From positions 49,783,416 through 49,847,415 of the forward strand of contig OX421966.1 of NCBI GenBank assembly GCA_949128115.1: 64,000 nt of DNA. The letters run 5' to 3'. The notes beneath the pieces are model-generated. The model did not search any database and was not told the origin of the DNA. It was given only the letters and a program-made list of their open reading frames with translations. Made by a program: the position numbers and the translations under genes. Of this stretch, positions 35,089-47,915 are shown piece after piece (positions within the stretch are counted from its first letter, which is position 1; each line of letters begins with the position of its first letter). Source of the stretch: Anaspis maculata (taxonomy: Eukaryota; Arthropoda; Insecta; Coleoptera; Scraptiidae).

Positions 35089-37250
35089 TCACCTTGCCAT
35101 ATGACAGAGAGATGACAGGTTTCAAAGCGAAGGACACTTCTAAAATTTGCTTCAAATGAGGCAAAAACGTGGTTCAGTTGACGAAAATGATTATAGCGAG
35201 AACCTCAAGCTATAATGCTAGTTTTTCATTCATAATCAAATTAGCAAAATAACTATAGGAAGTTTAGGAGGCTTCAACTAGTTCCAGGTCTCAAAAAATA
35301 TTCCAATGTCTAGTTTATAGTCTCTAACAAGGAATGATTCAGCAACTGCCACCTTTAGTTGATTTGATAATTGTTACACAGCTCAACATATTCCACTGAC
35401 GTACATACCTACTTCCTAATCCGCCTCTTGCCTTGCACGTTGCACGATCCATTCTCTGGTATAGAGAGTTTGTAATTACATTTTAATTCGCAACAACTTC
35501 GTGGTCTCGTCTGATAGCAGCTGTCTCATCCAGAAATTCGAATTTTGCTGAATATTACGTAATATAGGTACGTATAGTTGAACCTCTCACGTACGGCAGC
35601 ACCAGGAGGCGATATTCACCTGTTTTATTCGATTTGGACCGGTGAATTTGAAACAGTTTGATTAAAACGACCGGGAAAGTTCGATATGCGAGATCATCCG
35701 GGACTGATACGCTCCACACGTGAGGAGCTCATAGGAAATGTCGGGCTCGATTTCCCACGAAATGTCTTTGGCAAAAGTTTGAATTTTTTTGCGGCCGTGC
35801 ATGTGTCTATTCAAACTGGCGATTCCATTATAAAGTCGAGAAGAACTTCAATTCAAACTTTATCGCGTATAGTGGAGAGCATAGAGTGACTCCCACTGCT
35901 TTTCCCCCAAAAAAAATGGCGATAGAATACCAAAAATTAGTTCCTTGGGATTTCCGTCTAAGAGCAGCCCCGTCCGGGTCCTCTTGACTAGCTCAAAGTT
36001 TAGCGAACTCACCCTTTCTTTCCTTCTCTAGTTCTCCCAATTTCCTCTCACGCGTATGTGCATTTGTATGAGGTTATTAGCCGTGGCAAAGCGTTCCATT
36101 CCAGAATTTACGCAACATTCGAATTGAGTTATTGTAAATACAAAACAAAGTTCGTTTCACTCCTGTTCCTTGTAAATGAGCCCTAGCTACCTACCTCTGC
36201 ATCCCTACACAAACAATATTGAATGTGATTTCAACAATATGCCCAGGAAGATGTAACACGAGTGGCATAGTATTATTATTATTGTCCTGCGTATTTCGTG
36301 CGTGAAACTTTCTCGTTTTCGAATTGAGCAACAAAAAGCTCCAAGTCTTTTAGCGATATTGAATTAACGACGACATAAAGGGTGCCAACCGGTACACATG
36401 GTGGAGTTATGTATGTCCTCGGGGGGTTTAATTAAAACATTAAGCCGGCCAGTTTTGCGCTTTCTCTGCACGGCCCGGGCAGAGGTTAGATAATAAAATA
36501 TACATTCGTTGAAATTCGGAAAATCAACAAGGCAAGGTAAACATTCGTGGCGTGGAAAAGTGGAAAACTCAAATAAAAGGGACACGTGTGTTGTGTATGT
36601 GAGGTAGAAAAGTGGAATTCTACAATTTGAAAACACGTGGGTGTGAACGGGACGTGATCTTGCCTGGAAAAATGGATTGGGTAGGTACGAAAGTACGTAG
36701 GCCTTATTGTTTTCTACAAGTGTTCGAAATCTTACCCATATCATTCCCATATCTTGATGGATGATAAACGTACTGCTACTTGGCAGCCTGCTGCCTGTTG
36801 TAATGTTTGTTAAAAACTGGTAGTAAATTATATACCTATAGTCCGGGTTGGTACGGGGTCAAAAAAGCACTGCCGTGTGCAGCTTCCTGGAGATATATGG
36901 AGCTGTATCTCGGTCGATTTCTGGACCATCAAAAGCTCATGCATTGATCCGTCATTTAAATATCATGTTGGTACCCGAGTTTGGATTTGCTAATTTGTCG
37001 ATAGTTTTGTGCTTTGTGTGTTGTAGAATTATAATGGTACAAAATTCAAGTACCAAAACTTCAGTAAGTAGTGAAAATTTAAAGTTCTATTTACATCGTA
37101 GAGCAAACAGGTTTTAAAAAATATTTGGAACCATATCGCCACTAGAAGACCATGAATGAGTTTCCAAAGTTCCTGAATCGATGTCTGAATCCAATAACAA
37201 CTAAAATGAAATAAGATGGTGTGAAGAGATTTCGGAGCCATAACACATAA
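35089..37250. other. Intergenic sequence without recognised gene
   Basis: Open frames of 60-130 codons occur (for example 36364-36750 minus and 36848-37117 plus), but none shows a known domain or coding-like structure. Short AT- and ATT-rich stretches are present. Nothing else can be supported. Confidence 0.4.
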
Positions 37251-40200
37251 ATAAACTGCTGGACAACGAAGTTGTCGGTATCAGAAAAATGGTTCGAATT
37301 TGAAGACCAATAACTTCCGATTGCCGAATGCGATTTCCATTTCGTTTATTTTGTTGATCAGCCTAAAGTTTTCGTAATCTATTTTGTAAAGATGAATATT
37401 GAGAAACTCCATGTAAAATTTCTACAGGGTGATACGTAAAATGCTGCAAAATTGCAGCAACTTGATATTTTTCATGTATTTCGATACAAAAATCATGAAG
37501 TGTGATGAATTGTCTCGAAATGATTTTAGAATCGCCCAGATCGGAAGTCTAACATTGAAGATATAAATTTTTATGTTGAATGTTACAGATTTGTCTTGTT
37601 GGCACGCGAGATTGAGTCAAATTTGATCACCTTCTGCTGAATGGATGTTGACATTGTAGTACAGGAAAAATAGTAAAAAAAACAGCAAAACCTCGGAATA
37701 AATATGGACGTCATGAAAATTTGATATTCTGTTCAGAATTGAGTGCTCTACAACATATCCAAAATCGCCAAAAATCGCATCAGGGGGTTTTGAGTTATTG
37801 GAGGGGGAGTAAAAAATTGCATGTAAAAATGGAGGGGATGGAACCCGTCAATCCATTGGTTGCGAATACGTTATAGTTCGATGTATCATATCCCCTTGAT
37901 ATCATTTTGGCACAAAAAGTGTCCATCATTGTTGAAGGGAAGTGGTGGGGGGGCGAAGCTCTGCAAGGTAGTCCATTTTGTTTTTCTGGCCATGTAGAAC
38001 CGATCACGACAAGTTTGGTATCTTTTCCGACTAAATCCAATCTCCTGAACTCGTATCCGATGTGTAAATTCGAATGAAAACAAGTTTGAACAAGTTAATT
38101 TGAGAAAACTTGTTTTTTCTTTGACAATGTTGACTATTTTTTTTGTTATTGTTTGAGGTGTTCATTTCTAGAAAATTTTCAGTAACCATTGAATTGAAGT
38201 GTGTTCTCCACATAAATCATCCACTCGATGTATAATTTTGTTTCTCGAGTTGATAAAATCGATTTGAACTTGAGCCGGCACGGCGCGTCGTCTACTACTG
38301 ACCAGAACACTACAGCATGCACCTTTAAATGAAAACACCTCAAACTATTGAAGAAATAACAACTCATCTTTGAAAATTGGAGGATCTGTGAAGAATTGAA
38401 TTTCCTATAACATAAATAAAATCGCCATGAATCACACTGCAGGGTTTGGAGTTATTTAAGTGGAGAAGTAACAGTTCATAGAGTATGAATCCTGTCAAAG
38501 TGTTATCCTCCTCCTCGAATAACTTAAAATTCTGCATTGCGATTCATGACGATTTTGTTCATGTTATAGGGAATTCAGTTCTGCACAAATCCCTCAATTT
38601 TCAAAAGTGAGTTGTTATTTCTTCAATAGTTTGAGGTGTTTTAATTTAAAGGTGCATGCTGTAGTGTTCTGGTCAGTAGTAGACGACGCGTCGTGCCGGC
38701 TCAAGTTCAAATCGACTTTTTAAACTCGAGAAACAAAATTATACATCGGGTGGATGATTTTTGTGGAGAATACACTTCAATTCAATGGTCCCTGAAAATT
38801 TTCTGAAAATGAACGCCTCCAACAGTAAAACAAAAAATCGTCAAAATTGTCAAAGAAAAAACAAGTTTTCTCAAGTTAACTTGTTCAAACTTGTTTTCAT
38901 CCAAATTTACACATCGAATATGAGTTCAGAAGATTGAATTTAGTCGGAAAAGATACCAAACTTGTCGTGGTCGGTTCTACATGGCCAAAAAAACAAAATG
39001 GACCACCTAGCAGAGCTTGGCCCCCCCACTACTCCCCTTCAACAATGATGGACACTTTTTGTGCCAAAATAGTATCAATGGGATATGATACGTCGAACTA
39101 TAATGTATTCGCATCCAATGGATTGACGGGTTCCATCCCCTCCATTTTTACCTGCAATTTTTTACCCCCCCTCCAATAACTCAAAACCCCCGGGTGCGAT
39201 TTTTGGCGATTTTGGATATGTTGTAGAGCACTTAATTCTGAACAAAATATCAAATTTTCAGGACGTCCATATTTTTTCCGAGGTTGAAATCTATCTTTCT
39301 TGTACTATTGAGCAAAATTGTTCGCACAACAGTCCAGAACAATGTCACTCTCAACACAACCCAAATATTTGGTGTGGGGCCAAGCAAGGGGCACTTTTTT
39401 AAGTGGTTGTCACTGCCTGTTTTTTGTACGTTGAATTTCGTCAAAATTTCATCAGAATATTAGATGTGAAACATGTTCTATTTGCAAGTTTGAGCCCCTG
39501 AACATGATATTGATGTAAAACTCCCGTTTCCGAGTGAAGTAAAGCCCCCCTGGACGTTAGACTTTTTGTGCTTGTGCTATGCCTGAGTTTCGTAAATCTG
39601 CAACATTCAACATAAAAATGTATATCTTCAATGCTAGACTTCCAATCCGGGAAATTTCAAAACCGTTTTGAGATAAGACACCACACTTCATAAATTTTGT
39701 ATTAGAATACAAAAAAAATCTGACAAATGGGGGTACGATGAAGTCGTTGCAATTTTGCATCATTTTACGTATTACCCTGTAGAAAAATTACATGAAATTT
39801 CTCAACATTCACTGTTATAGGATGGGCTACAAAAAGATTAAGCTAGTTCGCGCAACAAACAAAATGGAAATCGCAATCAGCAATCGAGAGATATTGACCT
39901 CCAAAGTCGGGCCATTTTTCCGATACCGACAACTTCGTTGTCCAGCAGTTTAAAACATAAAAATTTGTATCTCAAATGTTCGACTTCCAATCTGGGTGAT
40001 TCCAAAACTGTTTCGAGCTAAGACACCACACTTCATGATTTTTGTATTAGAATTTAAAAAAATATATTTTTGAAAAATGGGGGTACGATGAAGTCGTGGC
40101 AATTCTGCATCATTTTACGTATCACCCTGAAGAACATTTACATTTTCGACATCCACTATTATACGGTGAGTTACGGAAAGATTAAGCTAGTTACCGCAAC

Positions 40201-40297
40201 AAACTAAATGGAAATCGCAATCGGCAATCAGGAGATATTGGCATCCAAAGCCGAACCATTTTTCCGATACCGACAACTTTGTTGTCCAGCAGTTTAT
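37251..40297. repeat. 3-kb fold-back element with asymmetric arms
   Basis: The left end (AAACTGCTGGACAACGAAGT from 37254) recurs inverted at 39936-39955 and again at 40277-40296. The core is symmetric about 38487: 37795-38040 and 38934-39179 are inverted copies. The right arm has an extra tandem copy of the ~345-bp terminal unit (39609-39955 and 39956-40297) and extra sequence near 39280-39590. Arms are moderately diverged. A further partial copy of the terminal unit lies at 63629-64000. Confidence 0.85.
39609..40297. repeat. Tandem duplication of fold-back terminal unit
   Basis: Two direct copies of about 345 bp, each containing GGGGGTACGATGAAGTCGT and ending in CCGACAACTT..TTGTCCAGCAGTTTA. 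Divergence is around 15 percent by eye. Confidence 0.85.
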
Positions 40298-40882
40298 TTG
40301 ACAAATTATTCATTGTAATTATTTTTTGTACAGTGTCGAAATATAAACACTACTTTTGACGAGGTCTCTCGATGGCACTATAAATGAATGAATAAATAGA
40401 TTGTAGATTAGAGGTGGTCGTTTGGTCTTGGGGGATCCTTTCTCCACTGAAATCAATAAATAAGATGAAGTTTTCTGAAATTGTTTTTTTAGCGTTATTT
40501 TTAATATGGCAACAAGAAGGTCGGAGACGCAGTGGTTGATTTTCAGCCTCATCTCTTCGTTGGAGGATGTTCAGCTTTGTGACTTACCAAGTGCGAAGTC
40601 AATTTGATTTTTGGTCATTAACCTCTGGACTAAAAGGATAGAAAACAATGGTTCATGCTAAAATTAGATAGTTAGTGGGAACCTATTCTAATTTTGTTGG
40701 ACACTAGTTTAGCTATAAAATAGATTGCACATATAGGGACCTAAAGGAAAGGGTTCCCTAATTCAGCCTGCCTGCCTAAACAGGCTTTTATTTGGTCACA
40801 CGATAAGTATTATATCAGCAATTGCAACCGTCTGGGAGTAGTCTAACGAGCTGTAGCAGAGACCTCTGGACATGTTACGCAG
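40298..40882. other. Unassigned sequence before a primer-site-like remnant
   Basis: No coding region recognised. If the motif at 40883 is a real primer-binding site, the preceding few hundred bases could be the end of an old LTR, but no second copy was found. Confidence 0.3.
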
Positions 40883-40901
40883 TGGTGCCGTGACTGGGAT
40901 T
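40883..40901 (+). other. Primer-binding-site-like remnant, tRNA-His type
   Basis: TGGTGCCGTGACTGGGATT differs from the primer site of the intact element at two positions and also matches a tRNA-His 3' end. No gag or pol follows, so it may be a fragment of another retroelement or chance. Confidence 0.4.
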
Positions 40902-40975
40902 GCAAGTTTTCAAAAGTGACAGACAGAATGGCAAAAAAAAAAGGAATGATCGATGTTGTTTATTATGAAGCTCGC

Positions 40976-41351
40976 TAGAGACCACAACGCGCGATTAAGA
41001 CACACATCTGCATAATTGGCGGAGGCGCGGTGCATCGAGGCTGAAGAGCTTGTCGGAATGTTCGCAAAGCCAATAAATTTTTCAAAAGCTCTCGCGAATA
41101 ATGGACTAACAACAGCAACAGGTGATGGGATATGCCGGAATAATGATGAAAGCGATAAGAACCATCGAGGTCTTTCCAGAAGATATCTGGAGTGTTCTGA
41201 TAAAGAGCTGCTTAGCATTGGAGCAGGTGGATTTGAATTCAGAGCAACAGTGCGAACAGAGCGGAGCGAAATGCCACATCTAAGTGCGACATTTTATGTA
41301 ACTTGTGACTTAGTAGTACCTACACCGTACATCGTACTAAGAAATAAATAG
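40976..41351 (+). repeat. Diverged interspersed repeat with 111-codon frame
   Basis: The segment from about 40976 to 41040 (including ACAACGCGCGATTAAGAC) matches 46842-46878 joined to 47916-47940, the sequence that the large MITE interrupts. A 111-codon frame (41016-41351) runs through it, but the product is not recognised. Confidence 0.5.
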
Positions 41352-43445
41352 TGTGTTAAAACGTTATTCTCTCTGTTATCAAAGTGCCGAAAAAAACGGA
41401 GACAATGGAAAAATACTTTGAGGCCTTATTAGTTTTCGGACTTTTAGTTGTGTGATGATGATGTATGCACACTAGTGTTATCAATCAACATGGATGAATG
41501 CATCAACCTCACACAACTAGAAGTCCGGAAACTAAGGTCTCAAAATATTTCAGGTGTCTCCGTTTTTTTTTTGCGTACGATAGTACGTTGGCAAGTTTGT
41601 TCAGTTTCCTCGTCAGTATATCTCGTGATTTGACCATTTGCGAACAGCCCTTGTGTGTAATGCATTGAAGAATGCCCGACAGTAAAAGCCAGAAGGAAAG
41701 TTAGGAAATAACAGCATACGGCGGGAGTGGGTGGTGGCAGTGTGGGAACTGGAAAGAAGTATGTGAAGAGGCGACTCGAGGAGGCAATCTGAATGGCAAT
41801 TCTTTAAACGACTGGAACCCTCCCGGGCCTTGTAAGATTATTGCCGCTCTTATGAAGCAATTTTTTTCCTATTGCACGCCCTTTCTTCCACCGCGCGTCG
41901 AGATTAACTCGAGCAGCGACTTTTATATTTGTATAAGGTGATGCGGATGCGAGCTGTTGTAAAATGGGATTTTCTTTTCTCTTTCCTATATACCTATGTC
42001 GCTATATAATCGATTGTGCTTATCTTGTCCTGAATTCCCGTCCGTTCAGGTACCTATCTCGGAGTTTTTTTACACTTAACCACACTAGATGTTTGTCTCG
42101 TAACGTTATACTGAACTCGATGAAAAACCCAAGCGCCCACAAGTTGTGTTAACTGTTACCCATTTCCCGAGAGTTAAACACAGGCAATTAACTGTTCTCC
42201 TTTCTAAAACCCACCCCACGTTAGAAAGAGACTTCATTCGAGCGCGCAGTCCTTTCGCTGTACAAGAACTTGGGAGTTTGCCGATGATGTTCTTTGTCGG
42301 TGTGTGTACGGTGTCTCCGTCTTGCTCCATCTTCTGCACCACCCTCTCCGATGCCGGATGACCCGTGAACTCGCAGACATTTAACTTCTTTATCTGTACA
42401 GCACCGGATTCCTCGGCTTTTTGCCACTTAATAACATAAATTACCCTTGTTGCAGTGGCAAAAGGAGAGAGGGAGCGAGACGGTGCGGGTAATTTAAGTT
42501 AGTGCCGTGTTGTTTAGGGGCCGGCTAAATGAGTTATTACATACCTGGGGTACTTATACTGAAGGGGGGGGATGTTAATGACTGTTTCAAGGTGTGTTTA
42601 TGCCGGCGGAGATTAGAGGAAGCACAAGCACAAGAGGATGGAGGAAAAGAGAGCTGGCTTCCGCGCGTCCAAGTATTTAGGCAAATTTAGCGCCTGGCAG
42701 CCGTAAATAAAATTAATGGTGTATTTGCCAAAACTCCCGTGGATGTCGTGGGGAATTTGTAGCACGCAGAGAGTGCGGCTTATTTTATTCGCTGAGATAA
42801 GAAGGGCGCGGAACAATTCAAAAGTGTAAAGGAACGGCTGTATTCACAACTTTGCAGCAGCTGAGAATTTTGCAGTCAACAACTTTACAATGATTTCCAT
42901 CCCTATTTTCGTCAACCGCAACCGGCTACATATGAGAGAAAACATGTAGGTACAAAGCAAACTATAGAATGTCAAATTATCAATAACATTGTCCAGGATT
43001 GAAAAGTTATGTTAGTAAAATACCGAGTAAAATACCTAGTTACCTTCCATAGGAGAGCGCAATTCCAGGCCTGGCGGAGCCCTCTTTGTTAAGCATGAGG
43101 CGCAACCTAAAACTAGTGATAATATTGTTTTTACTGGTTGACAAAGCAGTTCCACAAAATGCTTTTTTTCGACACCACTTGCAGTACCGAGAAGTGTCAA
43201 GTACTATAAAATAGTTAAACCAAAGTAGATAGAAGACCTGAACACCTAGTCGTCGCTTACGGGGATCAGACTGGTGGGTGCCGGTGCAGAAAACTTCCCA
43301 ATAACCAAGGTTATCAAACATTGTGTATTTCTCGAGGGAAGTCAAGATTCTAGATCTGGTCCAGGTTCCAGGACTATGTTAAATGATGAACAAATTCACT
43401 CAGCATTGATGTGGCCAAAGCATTGAGAGCTTGATGAAACATATG
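41352..43445. other. Intergenic sequence without recognised gene
   Basis: Only short open frames on both strands (for example 42106-42342 minus, 43040-43345 minus), none with a known domain. The part around 42100-42500 is less AT-rich than its surroundings. Confidence 0.4.
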
Positions 43446-44236
43446 GAAGTTCACTCAGCGGTCCACAGCGAAATCAGCTCAAACGTCCCACCGGAAAAAA
43501 GTCCACCACGCTTTTATCCCCAAATTCTGACACCGCAAAGGTCCACCACACATTCATCCTCGAGTCTTCACACCGATAAATCATCCCACGGCTCAAATGT
43601 CTCTCCGGAAAAAGGTCCATCGCTCATTTAGCCACTATCATATGCCACCTACACCCATAGACATTTCAAAACTAGTAGATGGTCTGTTTGATGTATGCTT
43701 GGTTGCATAATTATATTAGCATGAAAAATAGCAGCAGTTTATTCGTTTTCCATGATATTACTCGACAAGTGCTCGTTTTCTAACAGTAATCTAACAGTGA
43801 TATTTGTAAAAGTGCCACAACTCTACAAGTCATTTTCAAATGGAATGCTCTCCAGGGACTAAATTATAAGGGGGTGGGAAGGGAGGCTACCGCCGACTAA
43901 ATTTCGACAGTTGACATTTCCAAGTTCCTAGTTTAGCAATGTCTATGGGCGAAGTCACCTGACAGTGGATGAATGATGCGTGGTTAAACTTTTTCCGGTG
44001 GATCGTTTTAGCAGTGGATGTTTTTGCGGTGGGAGAGCTCGGGGATAAATGAGTCGTGGACTTTTTTCCGGTTGAACGTTTGAATTGAACTCAGGGATAA
44101 ATGCGTGGCGTTTTATTGGTGGATCTTCCTAGCAGTGGATGTCTTCGCGGTAGCAGAACTCGGAGATAAATGAGTCGTGGACCTTCTTTCGGTGGGACGT
44201 TTGAGCTGTGGGCGGATTTCGCCGTGGACTGCTGAA
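43446..44236. repeat. 0.8-kb fold-back with internal subrepeats
   Basis: The left part (AGCGGTCCACAGCGAAATC) is the inverted copy of GATTTCGCCGTGGACTGCT at the right end; symmetry is about 43841. Each arm holds two or more direct subunits with CTCAAACGTCCCACCGGAAA-like and TTTATCC-like blocks about 130 bp apart. Non-coding. Confidence 0.8.
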
Positions 44237-45109
44237 TATGGACCCAAACATATTATATTTCGTTCAACGTTCAACATACTCAACATAACTTTTCAACATA
44301 GGTAATAATTAACTAAGGCGGAATGAGCTGAACTAGTTTTTCTACATTCTTGTGTGGCGGGCAGCTTGAAATTATAAAAAAGGGGAATTGAATGTTTGAG
44401 AATAAATTAGAATCACGGGCGATATCAGGCATTTCCATTGACGTTACAGCAGTGTTGCCAATAGTCCAGAATTGCCCGCCAAATTTGAACCAAATAATGT
44501 TAGGGGGACAACCCAACTACAGGGCGCTCACGGAGTTCCAGTTTCTGCATTTTTTTCCTCGGCTACCTTTTTGAGTTTGAGTTTGAAACTTTCGTATCAA
44601 GTTCAAAGCAATGTCCTCAATGCGCCTGCAAAATAAGTTCTCGTGGAAAAGTATGTTTTTTTGTAAAAAAGCAAGCCAAACATGTTAGGTTACCTGCACA
44701 GGGTAGTGGTGAAAATTCGTATTTTCCGACGAAATTGGGCATGAACTTTGCCACCAAACTTCACCTGAATGTTGAAGGTTCACATTCCCGGCATTGCTGA
44801 AGTGATATGCCTTGTGTGGGGCTAGGTATGTACCTCTTCGGTTTGTGCTTCCCAATCACCCAAATACTTGAGGCCCAGCTTTTACTGCTGGACGAAAGAT
44901 ACAAACAATAGTTTTTGTTTATATTTTATATTTTGAAAGTGCAGGAATGTCTTCAGTTCGGTTGTAGAATATGGACAGAGGCATAACATGAAAGTTTAAC
45001 TCGAACAGCTGTTCGGCCACCGAAGATGTATTCGGTCACCGGAGCCCTCCTTGACAGAAATTTTACACCTAATTTAACGAAATTGAATTTTCAAGTACAA
45101 CTTGATTGT
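44237..45109. other. Unassigned sequence
   Basis: No gene or mobile-element end recognised; only short open frames (44313-44516 minus, 44392-44574 plus). Confidence 0.4.
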
Positions 45110-46200
45110 TTCAAGATACATTTCTTGAAAATACAAATAATTTATTGTTCTATTGAGGATTCTAGACTCCAAATTGTGGTCGACGTAGCAATTCCTCAGT
45201 CCGTAGATTTTCCCATTTTTAGATTGCCGAAGACCACAATTTTCGATACAAGTACTTCCTGAAACTAGATAGGCTTAGCAACAGATAATTTTGTGGAAAC
45301 ATCATAACTGCATTACAGCAATTTAGTTACCCATCCTAATCGTTATCGGTACAACCTCCGTATATTTTTTCAAGTGTATTCCTTCCTTCCTCCTTTCCAT
45401 TTCTTGGCGCTTTGGGATACATTCAGTGATGCCTTGTACTTCCACGAGTCCAGCCTTTCGAGAAAACCATGAATTTCTCATTTCTCAACCCCAACCCAAC
45501 TTCCATGTGTATTGAGCCCTCTACATCTCTAGCCATGCTTTCTTCATTGCTTTCACAAGCCCAGATGTTTGAATTGACAATAGTTTCCATTGTCTACTTC
45601 ACTGTAGTTGTAATATTCGCTGTGACTGTGGTATAAGCACATGTGAACCAGATGGGATCGGCTCCAAGTATCTCCATTATTTCTGATGACCAAATCGTAC
45701 ACCTGACTTGACAATCTTGAATTTTCAGTTGATGGCTTCATCGTGTCAAGACACATTGCTTAAAAAATTCTGAAATTTCTTCTTGTTAGCAGGATTTGAG
45801 GTAAGCTTGTGGTCAACTTGGAAATTTCTGGTCGCTGGACTTTCTTATTTCGGGATCGCCACAGGTCACAGTTTTTGCCACAGCCATACTTTCTGAAATC
45901 AGAAGGGCGCTTAGTAATGGATAATTTGTAAAATCATATCACATTTATTCTGTATTCCAACAATTTAGTCAGCTTTTTACCTTATCGGCAGGATAATAAA
46001 CTGGCATATTCTCTCCTTCCCAGATGTCTTTGAGTCGCATTTCTCAGCACTTTGAGATACTTCCTGAGATGCTTTTTTCTTCCAGGAATCTAGTTTTCCG
46101 AAAAAGCCACGGATTTTTTTTTCGACGAGAATGATTTAAGCACTTCACCAAACTTTCTTGTTTATTGAGCTATTTGGGGCAGCACATCTCCAACTATCAG
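45110..46200 (+). repeat. Two diverged direct copies of a ~430-bp repeat
   Basis: 45110-45540 and 45745-46200 share blocks in the same order: TCAAGA(T/C)ACATT, GATAATTTTGT/GATAATTTGT, CAATTTAGT, TTATCGG, CTTTG(G/A)GATAC, CGAGAAAACCA/CGAAAAAGCCA. Roughly 65-70 percent similar by eye. Old duplication, non-coding. Confidence 0.6.
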
Positions 46201-46439
46201 TATTGATCGAATCTACGGCAACAAAAAATTAAAACACAACGTAGGGTCAATGAAGGTATCACAGCTGAGTAAATTAATTACAGGGAAGGCGGTTTTCTCA
46301 CACTTGTATTCTTCTTACACCAACTCTGAGGGAAGCCACGGTACTGACTGGCTTTGTCCTTATCGGGTCATTTCATACCCTCATCTGATTCTTTGACAGA
46401 GTTCAGAAGGTCTCGATCCTAGCCCTTGGATGGAAAAAC

Positions 46440-46916
46440 ATGGGGAGACAAAGAGGAATACTACACAAGAAACGGATACGAAACCGTGAAGAGGATGATA
46501 GAATGCCGAAGGATGAATATTGGATATACGAGTATACTGGCGGAGGAACTGAAGATGAGGATGTTGAGTTTCAAGAAAGAATAATGGAACGAATAAAGAA
46601 ATCAGAGAGATATCACAAGGATTACGAAAAGCTGGTGACCAGAGTTTGGAAGAACCGAGTTCTGGTTGCAGGAGAACGAGAGAAGACGAAATATGGCAAT
46701 TCGACATCTCTTCCCGCGAGCACATCCATCCCAAATGACCCTACCGGATACAAACGATCCCTAGAGCCAAGAAAGTGCCTAATATGCTCAAGACGAACAG
46801 GCTCAAGAGGGAAGGAGGCCGCCTGTTATGAAATCCTCGGAGACTACAACGCGCGAATAAGACAGACACCTGCACAATGGGGTACTTGCCTAATTTTTTT
46901 TTATTGGCTTAATTGA
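46440..46916 (+). CDS. Hypothetical 158-codon frame ending inside a MITE
   Basis: The product is strongly charged, with an acidic N-terminal third, a Lys/Glu-rich helix-like middle (residues 50-85) and a segment containing EILGDYNARI near residue 133. The last 13 codons come from the MITE that begins at 46879, so the original frame extended past the insertion into 47916 and beyond. No domain recognised; it may be a fragment of an unidentified repeat family, since part of it recurs at 40976-41040. Confidence 0.25.
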   Translation: MGRQRGILHKKRIRNREEDDRMPKDEYWIYEYTGGGTEDEDVEFQERIMERIKKSERYHKDYEKLVTRVWKNRVLVAGEREKTKYGNSTSLPASTSIPNDPTGYKRSLEPRKCLICSRRTGSRGKEAACYEILGDYNARIRQTPAQWGTCLIFFYWLN

Positions 46917-47913
46917 TAGTATGGTTAAAAATAATGTACCCGTATTTTTTCTTTTTCCTAAATTCCCAAAATTGCGGCCGCAATGCGTGTTTTAAAAATA
47001 TATTTGTGACGTCACAAATATATTAGATATAGAACATAGAAGGACTCTTTTTCCTCGTTGGGTTGGCAATGATATAACGTCGCCAAGGTGCCGTTTTCAA
47101 ACAACAAGATCTGAGTCTGACTGACAACGTCAAACCGCCGACCGTAATTTCTTCCTGCGCCCTTTTTTTGCCTTTGACTGCTTTGATCGAGGCTTTGATC
47201 TACGCGGTAAGTACCTACTCGTTTTGTTCATTCCTTGTTCAACCTAACTAGTCTCTTTCTTTAGTCTTCAGTGCTGTCCACCTAAAAGCCTTTCGCATGT
47301 TTGTCACCCGTGCTCTGACCTAGCTGACCCTCGGCTTCATTTCGGACATCAGTGTTCCTGCTCCCCACATTTTATTTGGAGATCCATCGCGTCCTCCCCA
47401 CATGGATCTCTTGTAGCTCTAAAGTATTACCTATCCGGAATTGTATGCTAATGATGAACCTGTACAAAAGCTCACTGTTCATTTTCAGCCTCTTATTTCT
47501 GTGCTATTGGTGATCCTCCAGATTTTCCCCCTGGAAATAAATTATCTCGACTGAGGCAGTGTTATAAGAGGTTTCTGGAGTCAGTTTCTTCAAAACCTTG
47601 TTCGACTTTATTGTCTAAATGCTCATGGTAAGAGAATTCGATAGGAAACCGGTTTTGCGATAGCATGTTCAAAATGACAGTGTCACAGTGACAGTCACCC
47701 TGACATTCTTGATTATTCCATTGTCACACAGTCAGACCAACCCCACTCAAAATCCCTGTCCTGGCGCGAAGCTTTTAGGAGGATTTTTCAAATTCGTTTT
47801 TTTTCTGTAGAAAACGACGGGATTTTTGTGAAATTCTCAGTAGAGTCCCCTTATCACTTATACTAGCAATCAAAAGTATTTCCAGCTAAATCTATTCTAT
47901 TGGCAAGTACCCC
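46879..47913. mobile_element. 1035-bp TIR element, ISL2EU-like (copy A)
   Basis: Ends are GGGGTACTTGCC and GGCAAGTACCCC. AT flanks both sides (46877-46878 and 47914-47915). The uninterrupted relative at 41007-41018 confirms a 2-bp AT duplication, the type reported for ISL2EU/PHIS elements. The outer 155 bp on the left and 50 bp on the right match copy B at 50261-50668. The interior (47040-47860) is unique and less AT-rich, with splice-like GTAAGT near 47210 and TTTCTTTAG near 47260. No transposase recognised. Confidence 0.75.
46998..47023. repeat. Short perfect palindrome in copy A
   Basis: ATATTTGTGACGTCACAAATAT, a symmetric block centred on GACGTC, is conserved (one base changed) in copy B near 50390-50410. 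It may be a transposase-binding subterminal site. Confidence 0.5.
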
Positions 47914-47915
47914 AT

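Noticed and set aside
37795..39179. Paired 81-codon frames as a conserved gene pair
   Set aside because: They are inverted copies inside a fold-back; changes between them show no protein-level constraint that I can see.
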